Origin: Gnetum montanum
Lineage: Eukaryota > Streptophyta > Gnetopsida > Gnetales > Gnetaceae
Direction of reading: 5' to 3'
Length of the DNA stretch: 64,000 nt
Assembly (NCBI GenBank): GCA_015680685.1
Contig: MNCI01029685.1
Span: 575,321-639,320 of the forward strand
How positions within the stretch are numbered: position 1 is the first letter of the stretch; the number at the start of each line of letters is the position of its first letter. The notes beneath the pieces are model-generated. The model saw only the letters and a list, made by a program, of their open reading frames with translations. It searched no databases and was not told the origin of the DNA. Shown here in pieces: positions 42,830 through 54,262 of the stretch. The translations under genes were made by a program, and so were the position numbers.

Positions 42830-43890
42830 AAATTATATAAGGTCCTTCCCATAACATTTGGAACTTAGTTTGTTGAGGTACGTGTGTGGAATTCTAGTAG
42901 AGAACTGTATCTCTTAGTTAAAAATTGACTTTCCTAATTCTAAGGTTGTGAAACTTGTTGAATGCCTTGTGCAACTCATTAGATGATAGGGCCACCAATT
43001 AGTTTTCTTCTAGCAAGTTAACATTCATTAATTTTTATTTTTGTGCTAAACTCAAGTCAAGGTTAAGGTTGTAGGCTATTGAAAGTGTACATAGCTTATA
43101 TTGAATTGGAAGTATTGGTAATTTTCTATACACCAACTCAGAGGGAGAGTATCCTATAGGAAGTTTCTATGTTGAGCAGTAGGCCCAAAGGGCATTGTTG
43201 AGTTTTGTGCTCCAATATTTCCTATATTTACTAATAGTTCTTGGTAAAATCTTTGTGATTTCCCTATTAGTAACCTTAGCTTGACCATTGGCTTGGGGGT
43301 GGTAGGGTTTTATGAGTTTATGTTCAACCCCCATGCATTGCATTAGCTTCAGAAAAGTAGTGCTTGTAAAGTGAGTTCCATTATCAAAAATTAATGCACA
43401 TGGCACACTAAAGTTGTTTACAACATTTTGTTGTACAAATCGAGTAGTAGTAGAAGATGTATAGTTAGTGACGACTATTGCTTCTACCCATTTCATACAA
43501 TAGTGAATAGTAACTATGATGTACACATTTCCCTTTGACATAGGTGTGATGGGACCCATGAAGTTAATATCCCAAATGTCGAATGGTTCTAGTGGTTGAA
43601 TCCATTGTTGAGGTCCTTCCATTTGATCAGTTATTCCACCATCTTGTTGGTGTCATTCACAAGAGTAGACATATTGGTGAGCATTCCTGAAGATTGTTGG
43701 CCAATATTACCTTACCATTAGGATTTTAATGATCATGCATCTCCTAGCATAGTGGCCTGCACAAGGAACTTCATGAACATCCTAGAGAATGTGCAATTGA
43801 TTAGTATCAATGACACACCTTGTAGAGATGTCTATTGACCTCCATAAAGCATTTCACCTAGTGAAGAAACTATTGTTTCTTCTAGTGGTC
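42830..43890 (-). pseudogene. Integrase remnant of element C
   Basis: An open 151-codon core (43622-43167) contains WDINFMGPI, LIFDNGTHF and KPYHPQANGQAK. The residue at the DX35E position is Lys (AAG at 43277-43275) where the family has Glu. The zinc-finger part lies upstream at about 43800-43640 with frameshifts, and the C-terminal part runs to about 42830. No chromodomain. Confidence 0.8.
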
Positions 43891-44049
43891 CAACCCTTAT
43901 GGCATCTCTTGAGTAAGAAGATAGGTGAGAATGTCATCATACCATTTAGGCTCATTGGGAAATTGTTTAGTTATAGCCCTAAAAAAAAGGAGTTCATTAG
44001 AAAACATATAAGATAATGGGCTTTCTTTCTCTTTATTGTTCCATTGTAA

Positions 44050-45420
44050 TCAAGACAAGTGGTTAGCAACCACATTCTCAATACCCTTTTGATCTACCAT
44101 CGTAAGATCAAATTCCTGTAAGATCACTAGCCACCATATAACATTTGGGTTTACCATTGGATTATTCATTAGGAAGCAGATGACATTGTGGTCTATGTGC
44201 ACAAACACTTTGTATCCAAGCACATAGTGCCTAGACTTCTCTAGAGCGAACACCACTGCCATCAATTCTTTTTCTATGGTTGTGTAGTTTAATTGTGCAC
44301 CCACAATGCTTCACCTTGTGTAGTGGATGTAGCATAGAAGTTTCTTATCATCCATCTACATAAGCATAGCTCCCAAGGCATAATTCGATGCATCCATCAT
44401 AACATGAAATGGTTTGGATGAGTCGGGTGCTTGGAGAATTAGAGTTTCTACAAGTTTCTCCTTCAGTTGTTGGAATGTTTTTTCACATTCAGTGGTCCAA
44501 AAAAATGGTACATCTTTCTTTGTCAGCTCAACCAATGGTTTTACGATCTTAGAGAAATTATCTATGAATCACCGGTAGTAGCTAGTATGTCCAAGGAATG
44601 ATTGAACATCTTTAACAATTTTGTGTTGGTGGGTAATTCCTTGGATGACCCTTATTTTTTTAGAATTTGCCTCAATTCCTACTTGTGATATTATATGCCT
44701 GAATACAATGCCTTCCTAGACCATTAGATGAATCTTTTACCAATTGATATGAATATTTGTTTTAACACATCATTTTAGTACTTTGTAAAGGAAATCCAAG
44801 GCTTACTCAAATGTAGCTCCATAGGTGGAGACGTCATTCATGAAGACTTCCACATCACTACTGATTTGTTGTTAAAAAATGCTTAGGACCAAGCATTGGA
44901 ATGTAGTAGGGGCACTGCATAGACCAAAAGGCATCTTACAATATGCAAATTTTCCCCAAGGACTTGTGAATGTTTTCTTGGCTTGGTCCTTTGGTGCGAT
45001 CTAGATTTGGTTATAGCCACTATAACCATCTAGAAAACTATTATGGCAATGCCTAGATATTGTGTCTAACACCTAATCAATGAATGCAATGGGAAATGAT
45101 CCTTGAATGTTGCCATATTTAGTAGCCAAAAGTTGATGTAGACCCACCATTTGACATCTTTCTTGGGCACAATAATGAGTAGACTAACCCACTCACTATC
45201 TACAATGGGATAAACAAACCCCACTTTAAGGAGTTGTTTGATTTCTTCTTTTACAATCTACTTTAGTTTTGAGTTCAATTGCCTCTATAGTTGTCTCTTT
45301 AGCTTCATGGCTAGATTAGTGCAGATGCGATGCTGGCAGATCCTAGGATCAATCCCTATGAGTTTAGGATATGACTAGGCAAAGGTCGTTGACCATTTCT
45401 CAATCATGTTTAACAATATA
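44050..45420 (-). pseudogene. Reverse transcriptase and RNase H remnant of element C
   Basis: Minus strand. RT keeps many Athila-like blocks, but the catalytic FMDD reads FMND (MND at 44841-44833), a D-to-N change. PFFWTTECE (about 44505) keeps the Trp lost in A and B. RNase H is open over 84 codons (44304-44050): GAQLNYTTIEKELMAVVFAL, VHIDHNVICFLMNN and ENVVANHLS. Confidence 0.8.
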
Positions 45421-45859
45421 TTTTTCTATTCTAGAACAAGATTAGCATTGATTATTACTAGCTTTCCATTTTTCAAAAACACATATTTCATGCTAGCTGG
45501 TAGAGTTTTTAGTTCAAGGGGCTCTTGCTTGAAATTTTTAGGAATTTCCAACTCTCCCTAGTAGATATCATCATTTGCATCATTAAAGAGTTGATGATGA
45601 ACTTACTTTAGTTCATCCATGCCTATAACATATGCATCTGTGAGGCTCTTAGTTGGTTCCATGCAAAGTGTGTTCCTTTTAGGATCAACGATCAGCCACT
45701 GGGTGCCTTCTTATTTTATGGTTGCTACATATAGACACCTTTGAATTTTTTCTTTTGATTCACATTGCTTGCATGCAAAGATGGATGCTTGTTTCACTAC
45801 TTAGCTTTTCTACACACAATTGCACCTTGTATCACTGTATGTGATGCATGGAACTCGCT

Positions 45860-46310
45860 TCTTCTCTATCTTCTTGAACGCATTTTAAAAGATATTTCTA
45901 GGGAAAGATCTTTGATGCCCATTCTTACATCAACTGTGCTTATCCATGCCCTTCCCATGATGATTGGGAAGTCCCCTTTGCAGTTCTTCACCTTGATCAC
46001 TAGGAAATTAGTAAGATAAGGCCACCCATAGATAGTGGTCACAATGTCTTCTACCAATTCTAATGGAATAGTGATAGGCTGGTATGCGAATTCTAATTTG
46101 ATATTTCTCTTCTTAAGAGGATACAGGTTCCATATAGTAAACATCTCATGAGAAATTCGATTGAAACCAGAACTTGAGCTGAGAAGAGCTTTGCATGGTT
46201 TATTTCTAGCAATCTGCAGATAAATAAGAGAACTTCCAAGATTAGCTAATTTCCTAGGAAGGTTTTTAGCATAGATCCAATCAGATACAACATGAGTAAG
46301 CATCATATTC
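45860..46310 (-). pseudogene. Aspartic protease remnant of element C
   Basis: Open over 146 codons on the minus strand (46306-45869). The active-site block reads ALLSSSSGFNRISHEM, so DSG has become SSS (46180-46172). The rest, IPLELVEDIVTTIYGWPYL and FPIIMGRAWISTVDVRMGI, is well preserved. Confidence 0.8.
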
Positions 46311-46479
46311 TAGATCCTAGGTGGTTTTTTGTTTGAAGAGAACTCAAAAGAAGTTAATATAGAGGAAGACATCGGAATAGGGTTGTCAACTGTAGGTGTA
46401 TTTGAGGGCTTAAGTGGACTGTAAGATTAGAAGAAAGGTCTTTTCTTTGATTGAGTATCCAAACCACTTAGTTGATGAA

Positions 46480-48826
46480 TTGGTTATAAGTTAATAGCCT
46501 TAGTAGCTTTGCGTTGTTGCAGTTGAGCTAGGAGTTCACCTTGCATACATGGAGTAGGTGGTAGTTTTGTGAAGGATGGAGAAATATGTGTAGGAATAGG
46601 AGAAGGATAAGGGTAAAAGGTGGTATCCATTCTTGCATGTGAAGAATGAGTTTGGTAATTATCAAAAGGATAGTAGTGAGGTTGGAAAGTGAAAATGTGA
46701 CTAGAAGAGTCATGTGGAGAAAAGGGTTGTTGAATGTAATACACATATGAATTAGGTTGTTGGTAAGGGTATTTGTACCTTGGTGGTGCTAGTGCCCATG
46801 ACTGTGGTTTTTGTCACTATTGCTCATATGGTTGTAGTGGAGTTCCACTTGGATAATACTATTCTGGCTAATGGAACTTCCTAGAATTACCTTGAGGATA
46901 AGGAAATCTTTTGGATGTTTGCCTTAGTGCTAGTTGTGAATTCAAGGCATACATCCCATATTCCTATAAGTGTGAGAAAATAGGACAACATCCCTTAGGA
47001 TGTTAATAATGGTATATGTCACATCCACCATCGTCATTTGATTCATTTCCTACAACTTTCTCTATTGCAACAATCTTGCCCTTACCTCTTTAATAGGCAT
47101 GTTTAGCTTCCTTGTGCCTCATGCACTCATGATCATTACGCTATTCTTTAGACTCTTCAGAAAATTTTAGAATAGCTTGAAATATGCTATCCATGAAGTC
47201 TCATAACTGATTAACCTTGGTCGTAATTTTAGATTAAAATTTTTGGAGAAGCAAGGTTTTCCTAGTCACCACCTCATCAAGTGCTGATTCCTCCTCACTA
47301 TGAAAGAATCAAACCTTTCTTTTTTGAATAGAAGGATCATAGTTATATTATTTTACACTTTCTCTTTTTCTTAATTCACCTTCTTATTTAGTTACCTGTT
47401 TAATTAATCTTTGGATCAAATGGATGCTTAACTCTAACAATCACTCTTGGGCATAGATGCCAAGAGTTCTCCTGGTTTCAGATTGAAGCCTATCTACAAT
47501 ATAGTGAAGTTGGTCTAATTGAGAGTAACCATGGCTAGGACATCTATGCATTAATGAATAGTATTGGCCAATGGTAGCATCAAGATGTTCATGTGTCCCT
47601 TGTTTCCATCCTTGGATCTGCCTCCTCAAGTTGGACACTTAGGAGTACATCTGATATTTATCATTGAACAATTCAAGCATTCTACTCCATCATTTGATAG
47701 ATTCCAATTCTAAGGACCGATAACAGTTTTCTACTTCTTTAATGAGTGTCCTTGGGAACAACTTACGTTTTTGCCACTCATTTTCTATATTTTGCAAGGC
47801 ACATACATCTTGGAAAGCTTGGAGATGATTTTGCAAATCTAACTTATATTCCCCTTCGAATTGAGGGATATTATTCATGTCTAGCCTTTTGATCTAACTA
47901 TTCTTTACATGCCTTGTTGGAATTCATACTACCTTTGCAATATTAAACATACTTTGGGTAGCAAGCAAAGGCTCATTGAGGTCTAGATTTTGTTTTGTAT
48001 GATCCCCTCTACTACCTTGTCATTCATGACAATAGGCCTTCCTTGAATGCTCATGCCCTTAGTCTTGCCTTACCCGACGATCCCTTTGATCATTTCGGTT
48101 CCATCGATCACCTTCATCATGGTCACGCCCCCTATGGTTGTAATTAGAGCTAGAAGAAGAAGATGATGATGATGAAGGTGAAGAAGAAGAAGAATTAGCA
48201 TCATCATGGTGCCTACTACCTCCTCTTTGGTGATTGCAACCATGATCACAATCTTGTTTCTCGTCCACATTCCTACCTTGACTTACCTTTTTGGATTCTT
48301 TGTCATTGGACCCATTCTTACCAGAACCAAGATTATGAATCATTAATTGCAGGTTCTAGTTTTGACCTCCTTCACTTAAGTTAAAGAGAGGAATTTCACT
48401 AAATGGAAATTCATTAGATAAGGGTTCTCCACCATATTTTTGGTAGAGTAAGAATGGGGAATCATTAAATCCTTTTCCCTTCACAGATTCATGATGATGT
48501 TCTAGCTATCGATCCCTTAGACGTTGTGCCTCAGTGGGATGATAATCCTTGGCGTCACTATCTTGCATAATGTACTTAGCATGAAGTCCTTGGAGACCCC
48601 ATCGTATAAGCATTTGTTGGAGCATTGTAGGAATGGATCAATTAGATGACAACACAATGTTGCCCTCCATGTCACGCCATTGTAGTTGTTCATCCTAATG
48701 TAGGATGAAGGTAAAATTTGGTACATACTCATTAGGATGAGCATATACCACTTGATGTTATTGAGGCATCAATTAATGTACTCCGTCAGACTTGGATGGA
48801 GAATCACTCTTGTGAGAAGAAGACAT
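46480..48826 (-). pseudogene. Gag remnant of element C
   Basis: Minus strand from ATG 48826 (MSSSHKSDSPSKSDGV). Blocks in order: NEYVPNFTFILH, GSGKNGSNDKESKK, a long serine run (48230-48160), RLDMNNIPQFEGEYKLD (47890), HLQAFQDVCALQNIENEWQK, NLRRQIQGWKQGTHE (47635), LHYIVDRLQSETRRTLGIYA and CDIYHY-HPKGCCPIFSHL. A proline/tyrosine-rich tail lies at about 46744-46484. Stops throughout. Confidence 0.78.
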
Positions 48827-48978
48827 CTTATGTTACAAAATAAAACATAGTGTGCTTTTAGAAATTGTTGTAGTTGTTTTTGATATGACTCTAAGGTTTG
48901 TTTCAATGATTTGAATAAATTTTCACTAGTCATAGATAGTGCACGTAGTAAATAAAAGATCCTTGGCAATAGTGCAAA

Positions 48979-49235
48979 TGATGAGTAGTAAGATACCCCT
49001 GCATCCAATCATACAAATCACAAGAATTCATGCATGATCTGGTTGTAGACCTTAAGTTCTTAAGTACACTAATTCTAAGATGTGAAATCTAATTGAAATG
49101 ATCGTTGTCTTCTCAATTCCACTTATGAAGTATAAGTATATGGTTAAGTGCAACTAAGGTATATGATTTTTATCATTTTGTATTTTATAAGTTCAATCAC
49201 CTAGAACAAGAATGAAAGGTAGAGGAATTTAATAT
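48979..49235 (-). mobile_element. 5' LTR of element C, only its 3' quarter remains
   Basis: Minus strand: it ends at 48979 with CTCATCA, followed by a decayed primer-binding site (TTTGCACTATTGCCAAGG, 48977-48960). Upstream it runs through 'aaaaatcatatacctta' to about 49235, where it switches abruptly to internal element sequence (fragment D). U3 and promoter are gone. Confidence 0.72.
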
Positions 49236-49826
49236 CTAATTAAGCTACTGCATCATCCTTAGTGAAGATAGTCTTGCTTCTAGTCCATGCTTCTCACTGC
49301 AATCACAATATAATTGTGAATTAGTATGCAAGGTGTAACATATAGCTTTGAAGTGCCTTGTCTCATTAGTGGTTATACTTGGCTAGGTTGTGATTATGGT
49401 GGATTGATTCCTTTAGTAATGTTAGTGGGAAGACTAAAAAATAGGGTAAAATGTATAAGCAGTCCATTATTAAATTCAAAAAAGTTCAAATAGGATGAAA
49501 TGCATGAAGAGGATATAAGAATTCACAATAGTAACAATAAAATATTTCACTGAAAAACATTGTGAAGATGTGCACAATTGAATGTCATTAATGAGGTAAA
49601 CAAAAGGATTTGATTGTAAGGATGTCTAAGGGTAAAGAACTTAACTAATCCAACCAAAAGATATGCAAGTGGGTCCTCCCCAAAGCAAGCATAGACCTTT
49701 TATTGTCCTGCATAACCTCAAAAAAAGGAGTCTGTGGGCCCTATGAATGATTAATGATTATGGAAATTTAAATATAAAAATCTAGGGGAAACTACCCAAG
49801 AATTTTGACACATCAAACTAGGACAT
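49236..49826 (-). mobile_element. Fragment D: 3' internal region of another minus-strand element, part 1
   Basis: Nearly collinear with C 40985-41575 in the same orientation. It continues at 57231 across element E. Its junction to a partial LTR at 49235 shows a deletion that removed the last roughly 290 bp of the internal region and most of the LTR. Confidence 0.75.
49822..49826 (+). repeat. Target site duplication of element E, left (GACAT)
   Basis: GACAT precedes E's 5' LTR and recurs exactly at 57231-57235. The uninterrupted equivalent in C reads AAGACATTGAACAAGAAC near 41563-41580, which confirms the empty site. Confidence 0.93.
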
Positions 49827-50835
49827 TGATGAGACATGATATCGCGGCCGTAGCGATATCGCGTTTTCCCCTGCGATATCGCGTACACGATATCGTGGTG
49901 CGCCATCATATCTATAAATAAGAGGCAGCTCTCCCATGTTTCCTCATCCTAGGCTAGAAGTAGGAAAACTCTGGCAGATTGATCACTCTGGAGATAGAAT
50001 ATTTTCCATGTGCCCATAGTAGGAGTCCTAAAGTGAATGATCTTTATTCAAGCAACATTTTACCTGAACACAAGTTGTGTACGACAATAAAGATTAGCTT
50101 CTTGGATAAACCTTGTAGTGCATGGAATAGGATTTTATTTATTGTTATTTATTTCTTTCTCTTAGTAATGCAGAATGAGTACGACTTGATTACGAGCATC
50201 TAAGGATGTGTACGGATAGTCAAGGAATAGATGCTCGCAACACAGAATGAGTACGACTTGATTACGAGCATCTCAGTGTGACTACTTGGTAACCCAGTGG
50301 CATATCTAGGATCTACGCTTGGTAATCCCAGTGGTAGTCATGCACCAGGATGTGTACGGATAATCAAGGAATTGGCTACTCATCACACTTAGGCTAGATT
50401 AGCTTTCTCAACCCTTTTCTGCTAGTTAAGTGCCTCAGTATGAACACTTCAAGCATGTGCGTTACGCGTGGTGATCTTAGCAATGATTAGCATTTGGTAG
50501 CCATGGTTGCATCGGTTCAGGGTGTGTACGGTAAGTGGGAATGGATGCTGATGCTAGGTAATTTAGAATTAGTTCATTAGTCAGAGTTGGTTAGTTTCTT
50601 CAACCCTTCACCTCAATAGCATAGGAGAGAAAACATAAAAACTATAAAAATCATATACCTCAGACTTACTTAACCATACACCATGACAACTACAAGTAAG
50701 TCTGGGAAGACAACGAATGATTAACGCTAAGTGTTCCATGGGGTGTGTAGGCACTTAGTCTACGGAGTTTGACCAAATCGAATGTGCTATGCTTGTTTCG
50801 TATGGTTGAGTGTAGGGGTACCTCGCCACTCATCA
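49827..50835 (+). mobile_element. 5' LTR of element E
   Basis: 1009 bp, TGATGAGA...CTCATCA. GATATC boxes lie at 49838, 49855, 49875 and 49889, followed by TATAAATA at 49913-49920 and an AATAAAG signal near 50085. Differences from the 3' LTR are mostly C/T and G/A changes, roughly one base in ten by eye. Confidence 0.9.
49838..49894 (+). promoter_or_regulatory. GATATC box cluster upstream of the TATA box
   Basis: Four GATATC hexamers in 57 bp, two of them inside the perfect 10-bp palindrome GCGATATCGC. The last ends 18 bp before TATAAATA. Spacing (17, 20, 14 bp) is identical in the 3' LTR (56265, 56282, 56302, 56316). Position and conservation suggest a regulatory array of the LTR promoter. 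Confidence 0.6.
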
Positions 50836-50856
50836 TTAGTGCCGTTGCCGGGGACT
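50836..50856 (+). other. Primer-binding site of element E (tRNA-Asp)
   Basis: TTAGTGCCGTTGCCGGGGAC follows the LTR. From the fourth base it matches, with one difference, the complement of the 3' end of plant tRNA-Asp (expected TGGCGCCGTTGCCGGGGA), as in Athila-type elements. Confidence 0.82.
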
Positions 50857-50976
50857 AAGTGTTTGTGCACTGAATAGAACATAGGATATCACTCACATCA
50901 TTGGGAGCCTAAACGAACCTTCAGGTTAATTAAAGAAAAATTTATATAACGGTAAATAGCACACCAATAAGACACT

Positions 50977-52672
50977 ATGTCTTCTTCTTCTTCTCATAAG
51001 AGCAACTCACCACCTAGGGCAATACAAAGAACAGTCGGTAATCAAAAACACATAACCTAAATCAGCCAGTTCCTCAGCAATATAGGGTGGAATATACTCA
51101 TCCCGATGAGTATCTTCCTAATTTTACTTTTATCTTCCATCAAGATGAGTAGATGCGCTAGAGAGACTTGCAAGGTAACATTGTGTTACCTCTGGATCGG
51201 GCAGTCCCAAACATGCTTCTCCGTGCTTTGGCATAGATTGGCATGACAAAACTATATGTTGAATACATTGCGGAAAATTTTGACATCAGGGATTACCATC
51301 CCACACCTTTACAACGTATGAGGGACTCAAGGCAGGAGAGCCAACATACCCTATTGAAGGGCAAAGGCCTGCACGTCCTTAGCAAAATAAGAGATGAGGA
51401 ACCCCTTATAACAGGTTCTTTAGCAAATGATGTTCCCCTTCCTAACGATGGTGAGGAGGTTGGGTATCAGAACCTATGCTCAATGATACATAACACTGGT
51501 TCTAATTCCCGTGAACACCAATTGTTCATAGAGGGAACAAAAACTCATGATAAGGATGGGCAGTTATATTGTCACCATGATCAGGGCCGTAGCAGCCGAA
51601 GAGAAGGTAGGAAGCATTGTCATGGTGATGGTTCTTCTTCCTCTTCTCCTTCATCTCATCACTCACCCGCTCCTTCCACATCTGGGCGTAACCAGCATGA
51701 GCATAATGGAGAGGATAAAGGTAAGAAAAATGAGAGACCTCGATGAGAGAGTCGGGAGAGAGGATAAGGGCATGAACGAAGGGAAAGTAGGAAACAATGA
51801 AGACATCATAGGCGTCATGAAAGAGATGATCATGGTGAACCCCTACTTGCAACCCAAAGTTTGCTTGACATAATGGAGGCAATTAGAATTCCCAGAAGGT
51901 ATTTAAAAGATAGTTGGATCAAGCATTTGGACATGAACAATATCCCATGTTTTGAAGGAGGATACAACACTGATCCGTAGCATCATTTACAAGCATTCCA
52001 CGATGCTTGCACCATGCAGAACATAGAAAATGAGTGGCAAAAGCTTAAGTTGTTCCCAAGGATACTCACTAAAGAACAAAAGAGTTGGTATCGGTCCTTA
52101 GAACCAGAAACCATCAAGAGGTGGAGTACGACGTTAGAACTCTTCAACGATAAATATCAAACGTACTCCCGAGTGTCTAATTTGCGTAAGTAGATCCAAG
52201 GCTGGAAGCAAGGTACACATGAACCCTTGGATGCTGCCATGGCCCACTACTACACATTGTTAGATCATTGCTCGAGCCATGGATACGCTCAGTGGAATCA
52301 ACTTCACCACATTGTAGATGGGCTCAAACATGAAACTAGAAGAACCCTTGGGACTTATGCCCAAGGGAGACTCTCACAACTTAGAGCCAATGAAGTACAT
52401 CGCTTGTTGGAACAAGTAGCAAAAGAAGAAGGTGAGCTACAAAAAAGGGAAAGTGCAGAAGAAGATAATTGCGATCCCTCCCTTCGAAAGAAGGGAGTGA
52501 AATTTTGTGATAAGGAGGATGAGTCACCACTTGAAGAGTTGGTGAACAAAAAAACCTTGCCGATTCAAAACTTAACAACAGAAGTATCGGCTAAAATGGA
52601 CCAATTGTGGGATTCCTTAGACTCCAGACTTGAAACTATCTTGAAAATTGTAGAGGAGTCTAAGAAGGAATG
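50977..52672 (+). pseudogene. Gag of element E, interrupted by a few stops
   Basis: ATG 50977 starts MSSSSSHKSNSPPR. Long open pieces lie at 51243-51746 and 52227-52672, and the capsid core falls between them: KHLDMNNIPCFEGGYNTDP, HLQAFHDACTMQNIENEWQK, WYRSLEPETIKRWSTTLELF, HHIVDGLKHETRRTLGTYAQ, LLEQVAKEEGELQKRESAEE. In-frame stops include those at about 51058, 51149, 51232, 51744, 51978 and 52193. It is the best-preserved gag in the window. The CEIYHYDHPKGCCPI block (52791 onward) follows in another frame. Confidence 0.82.
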
Positions 52673-53479
52673 AAGTAGTGACAAAGATAAGACAAAGCAA
52701 CGAGATTCAGGCCCTGAACATAACAAGGGTAAGGGGAAAATTACTATCTCCAATGAAGTTGTGGATTTAGACCTAGACGATGATGGTGGATGTGAGATCT
52801 ACCATTATGATCATCCCAAGGGATGTTGTCCAATCATCTCACATTTACAAGAGTCTGGGATGTATGCACTTAATCCAAGACTCAAAAAATGGCAAACAGC
52901 CCGAAGGTTACCTTATCCACAAGGTAACCTAAGGCAGTTCCACCAACCACTAATGTACTATCCAAGTGGAACTCCACCACAACCCATTGGACAACATCAA
53001 TAGTAGCAATACCCATAGTCATGGGGGATGCCACCGCCGACACAACAATACCCTTACCGATAGCCCGATCCATATGGTTATTATGTGCAGAAGCCGATTT
53101 CTCCAAGTGACTCTATGAGTCACACTACTCCCCAACATCACTACCAAGTTTGGGAGTACTTTAGGAGGAATCCTTCACCTCTGGGAGGCACCCCACATAC
53201 TTACCATTCTCCAACTCCATACGCACCTCTTCCACCTATAGTTCCCATAACACCTCCTACTCCAACAAGGCAAGGGGAACTCCCTACTCAACCACAGCAA
53301 TGCCACGCTATGAGAGCTGTAAAATATTCAACCTACTACTGGTTCTAAAAACTATAAAAAGAGAAGACCTTTCTTCAGAACCAAAAGCCTAGACAAACTC
53401 TCGCAATAACAAGCGGTTGAGTCTAGGTACACACCTCCACCATCTAACACTTCGGAGCACTGTTTAGTCCAACAGAGCT

Positions 53480-54096
53480 TAACACATATGGTTATGTTAA
53501 CGCATACCGTAATCGACTAGATCAAGGTAGGACACCTTCCTAGGAAACTAACTGACCCAAGGAGTCCCTTAATCTATCTACAAATCATCGGGAATGCACC
53601 ACATAAGGCTCTTCTAGACTCAGGTTCCAGAGTCAATTTAATATCACGAGAGATGTATCAAGCCTGGAACCTGACCCAACTTTAGAAGAGCAACATCCAA
53701 CTTGAGCTGGCTAACCAGTCCATCACCATTCCCTTGGGATTGGTGGAGGAGATTATTATCACTGTGTGTGGTTGGTCCTACCTAGCTAACTTCCTGGTGA
53801 TAGAAGTTAACAGCAACGAAGGGGACTTCACAATTATAATGGGAAGGGCATGGCTGAGTATAGTAGATGCATGCCTTAGGATCTGCGATCTTTCCCTGGA
53901 AATTTCTAAGATAAAAATATATGGAAAGATTAAGAAGAGGAAAGTTCCGTGCATCACATACAATGATTCATTAGGTGATGACATGGAGGAAATGCCTCCA
54001 TGTAATAGGTGTGCCCTTGAAACTTTGAAACAAAGATGCCTGTATGTAGCAACCACACAACAAGTAGTAGACACCCCGTGGTTGACAGCTACTTGA
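53480..54096 (+). pseudogene. Aspartic protease of element E, active site intact
   Basis: ALLDSGSRVNLISREM (about 53608-53655) keeps the catalytic DSG (53617-53625), the only one of four copies here that does. A TAG interrupts the frame near 53681, then an open piece runs from 53734 to 54096 with LGLVEEIIITVCGWSYLANF and FTIIMGRAWLSIVDACL. It ends just before the pol deletion. Confidence 0.78.
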
Positions 54097-54239
54097 AAGA
54101 GCAAACAAATATGTATGGAACAAACTGAGGGGACAAACCATGCCAACAATGAAGGCATAGACACATTGAAATATGAGTGTCGCCAACTTCCACCCCTTAA
54201 TCTAAGATCATCAATTGGGAGAAGTTGGACACTTTTAAG

Positions 54240-54262
54240 AAATTCAAACAGGCGCTCATTAT
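54240..54262 (+). other. Deletion junction: pol removed from element E
   Basis: Left of the junction the text matches the linker after protease (TTGGGAGAAGTTGGA, compare B near 25190). Right of it, ATTATTTTGGATCTCTCC matches the sequence after integrase (B near 28083). Exact breakpoint and microhomology cannot be fixed by eye. Confidence 0.8.

Noticed and set aside
53778-54164. 128-codon minus-strand open frame
   Set aside because: It is antisense to the protease region of element E, whose sense frame has clear protease similarity.
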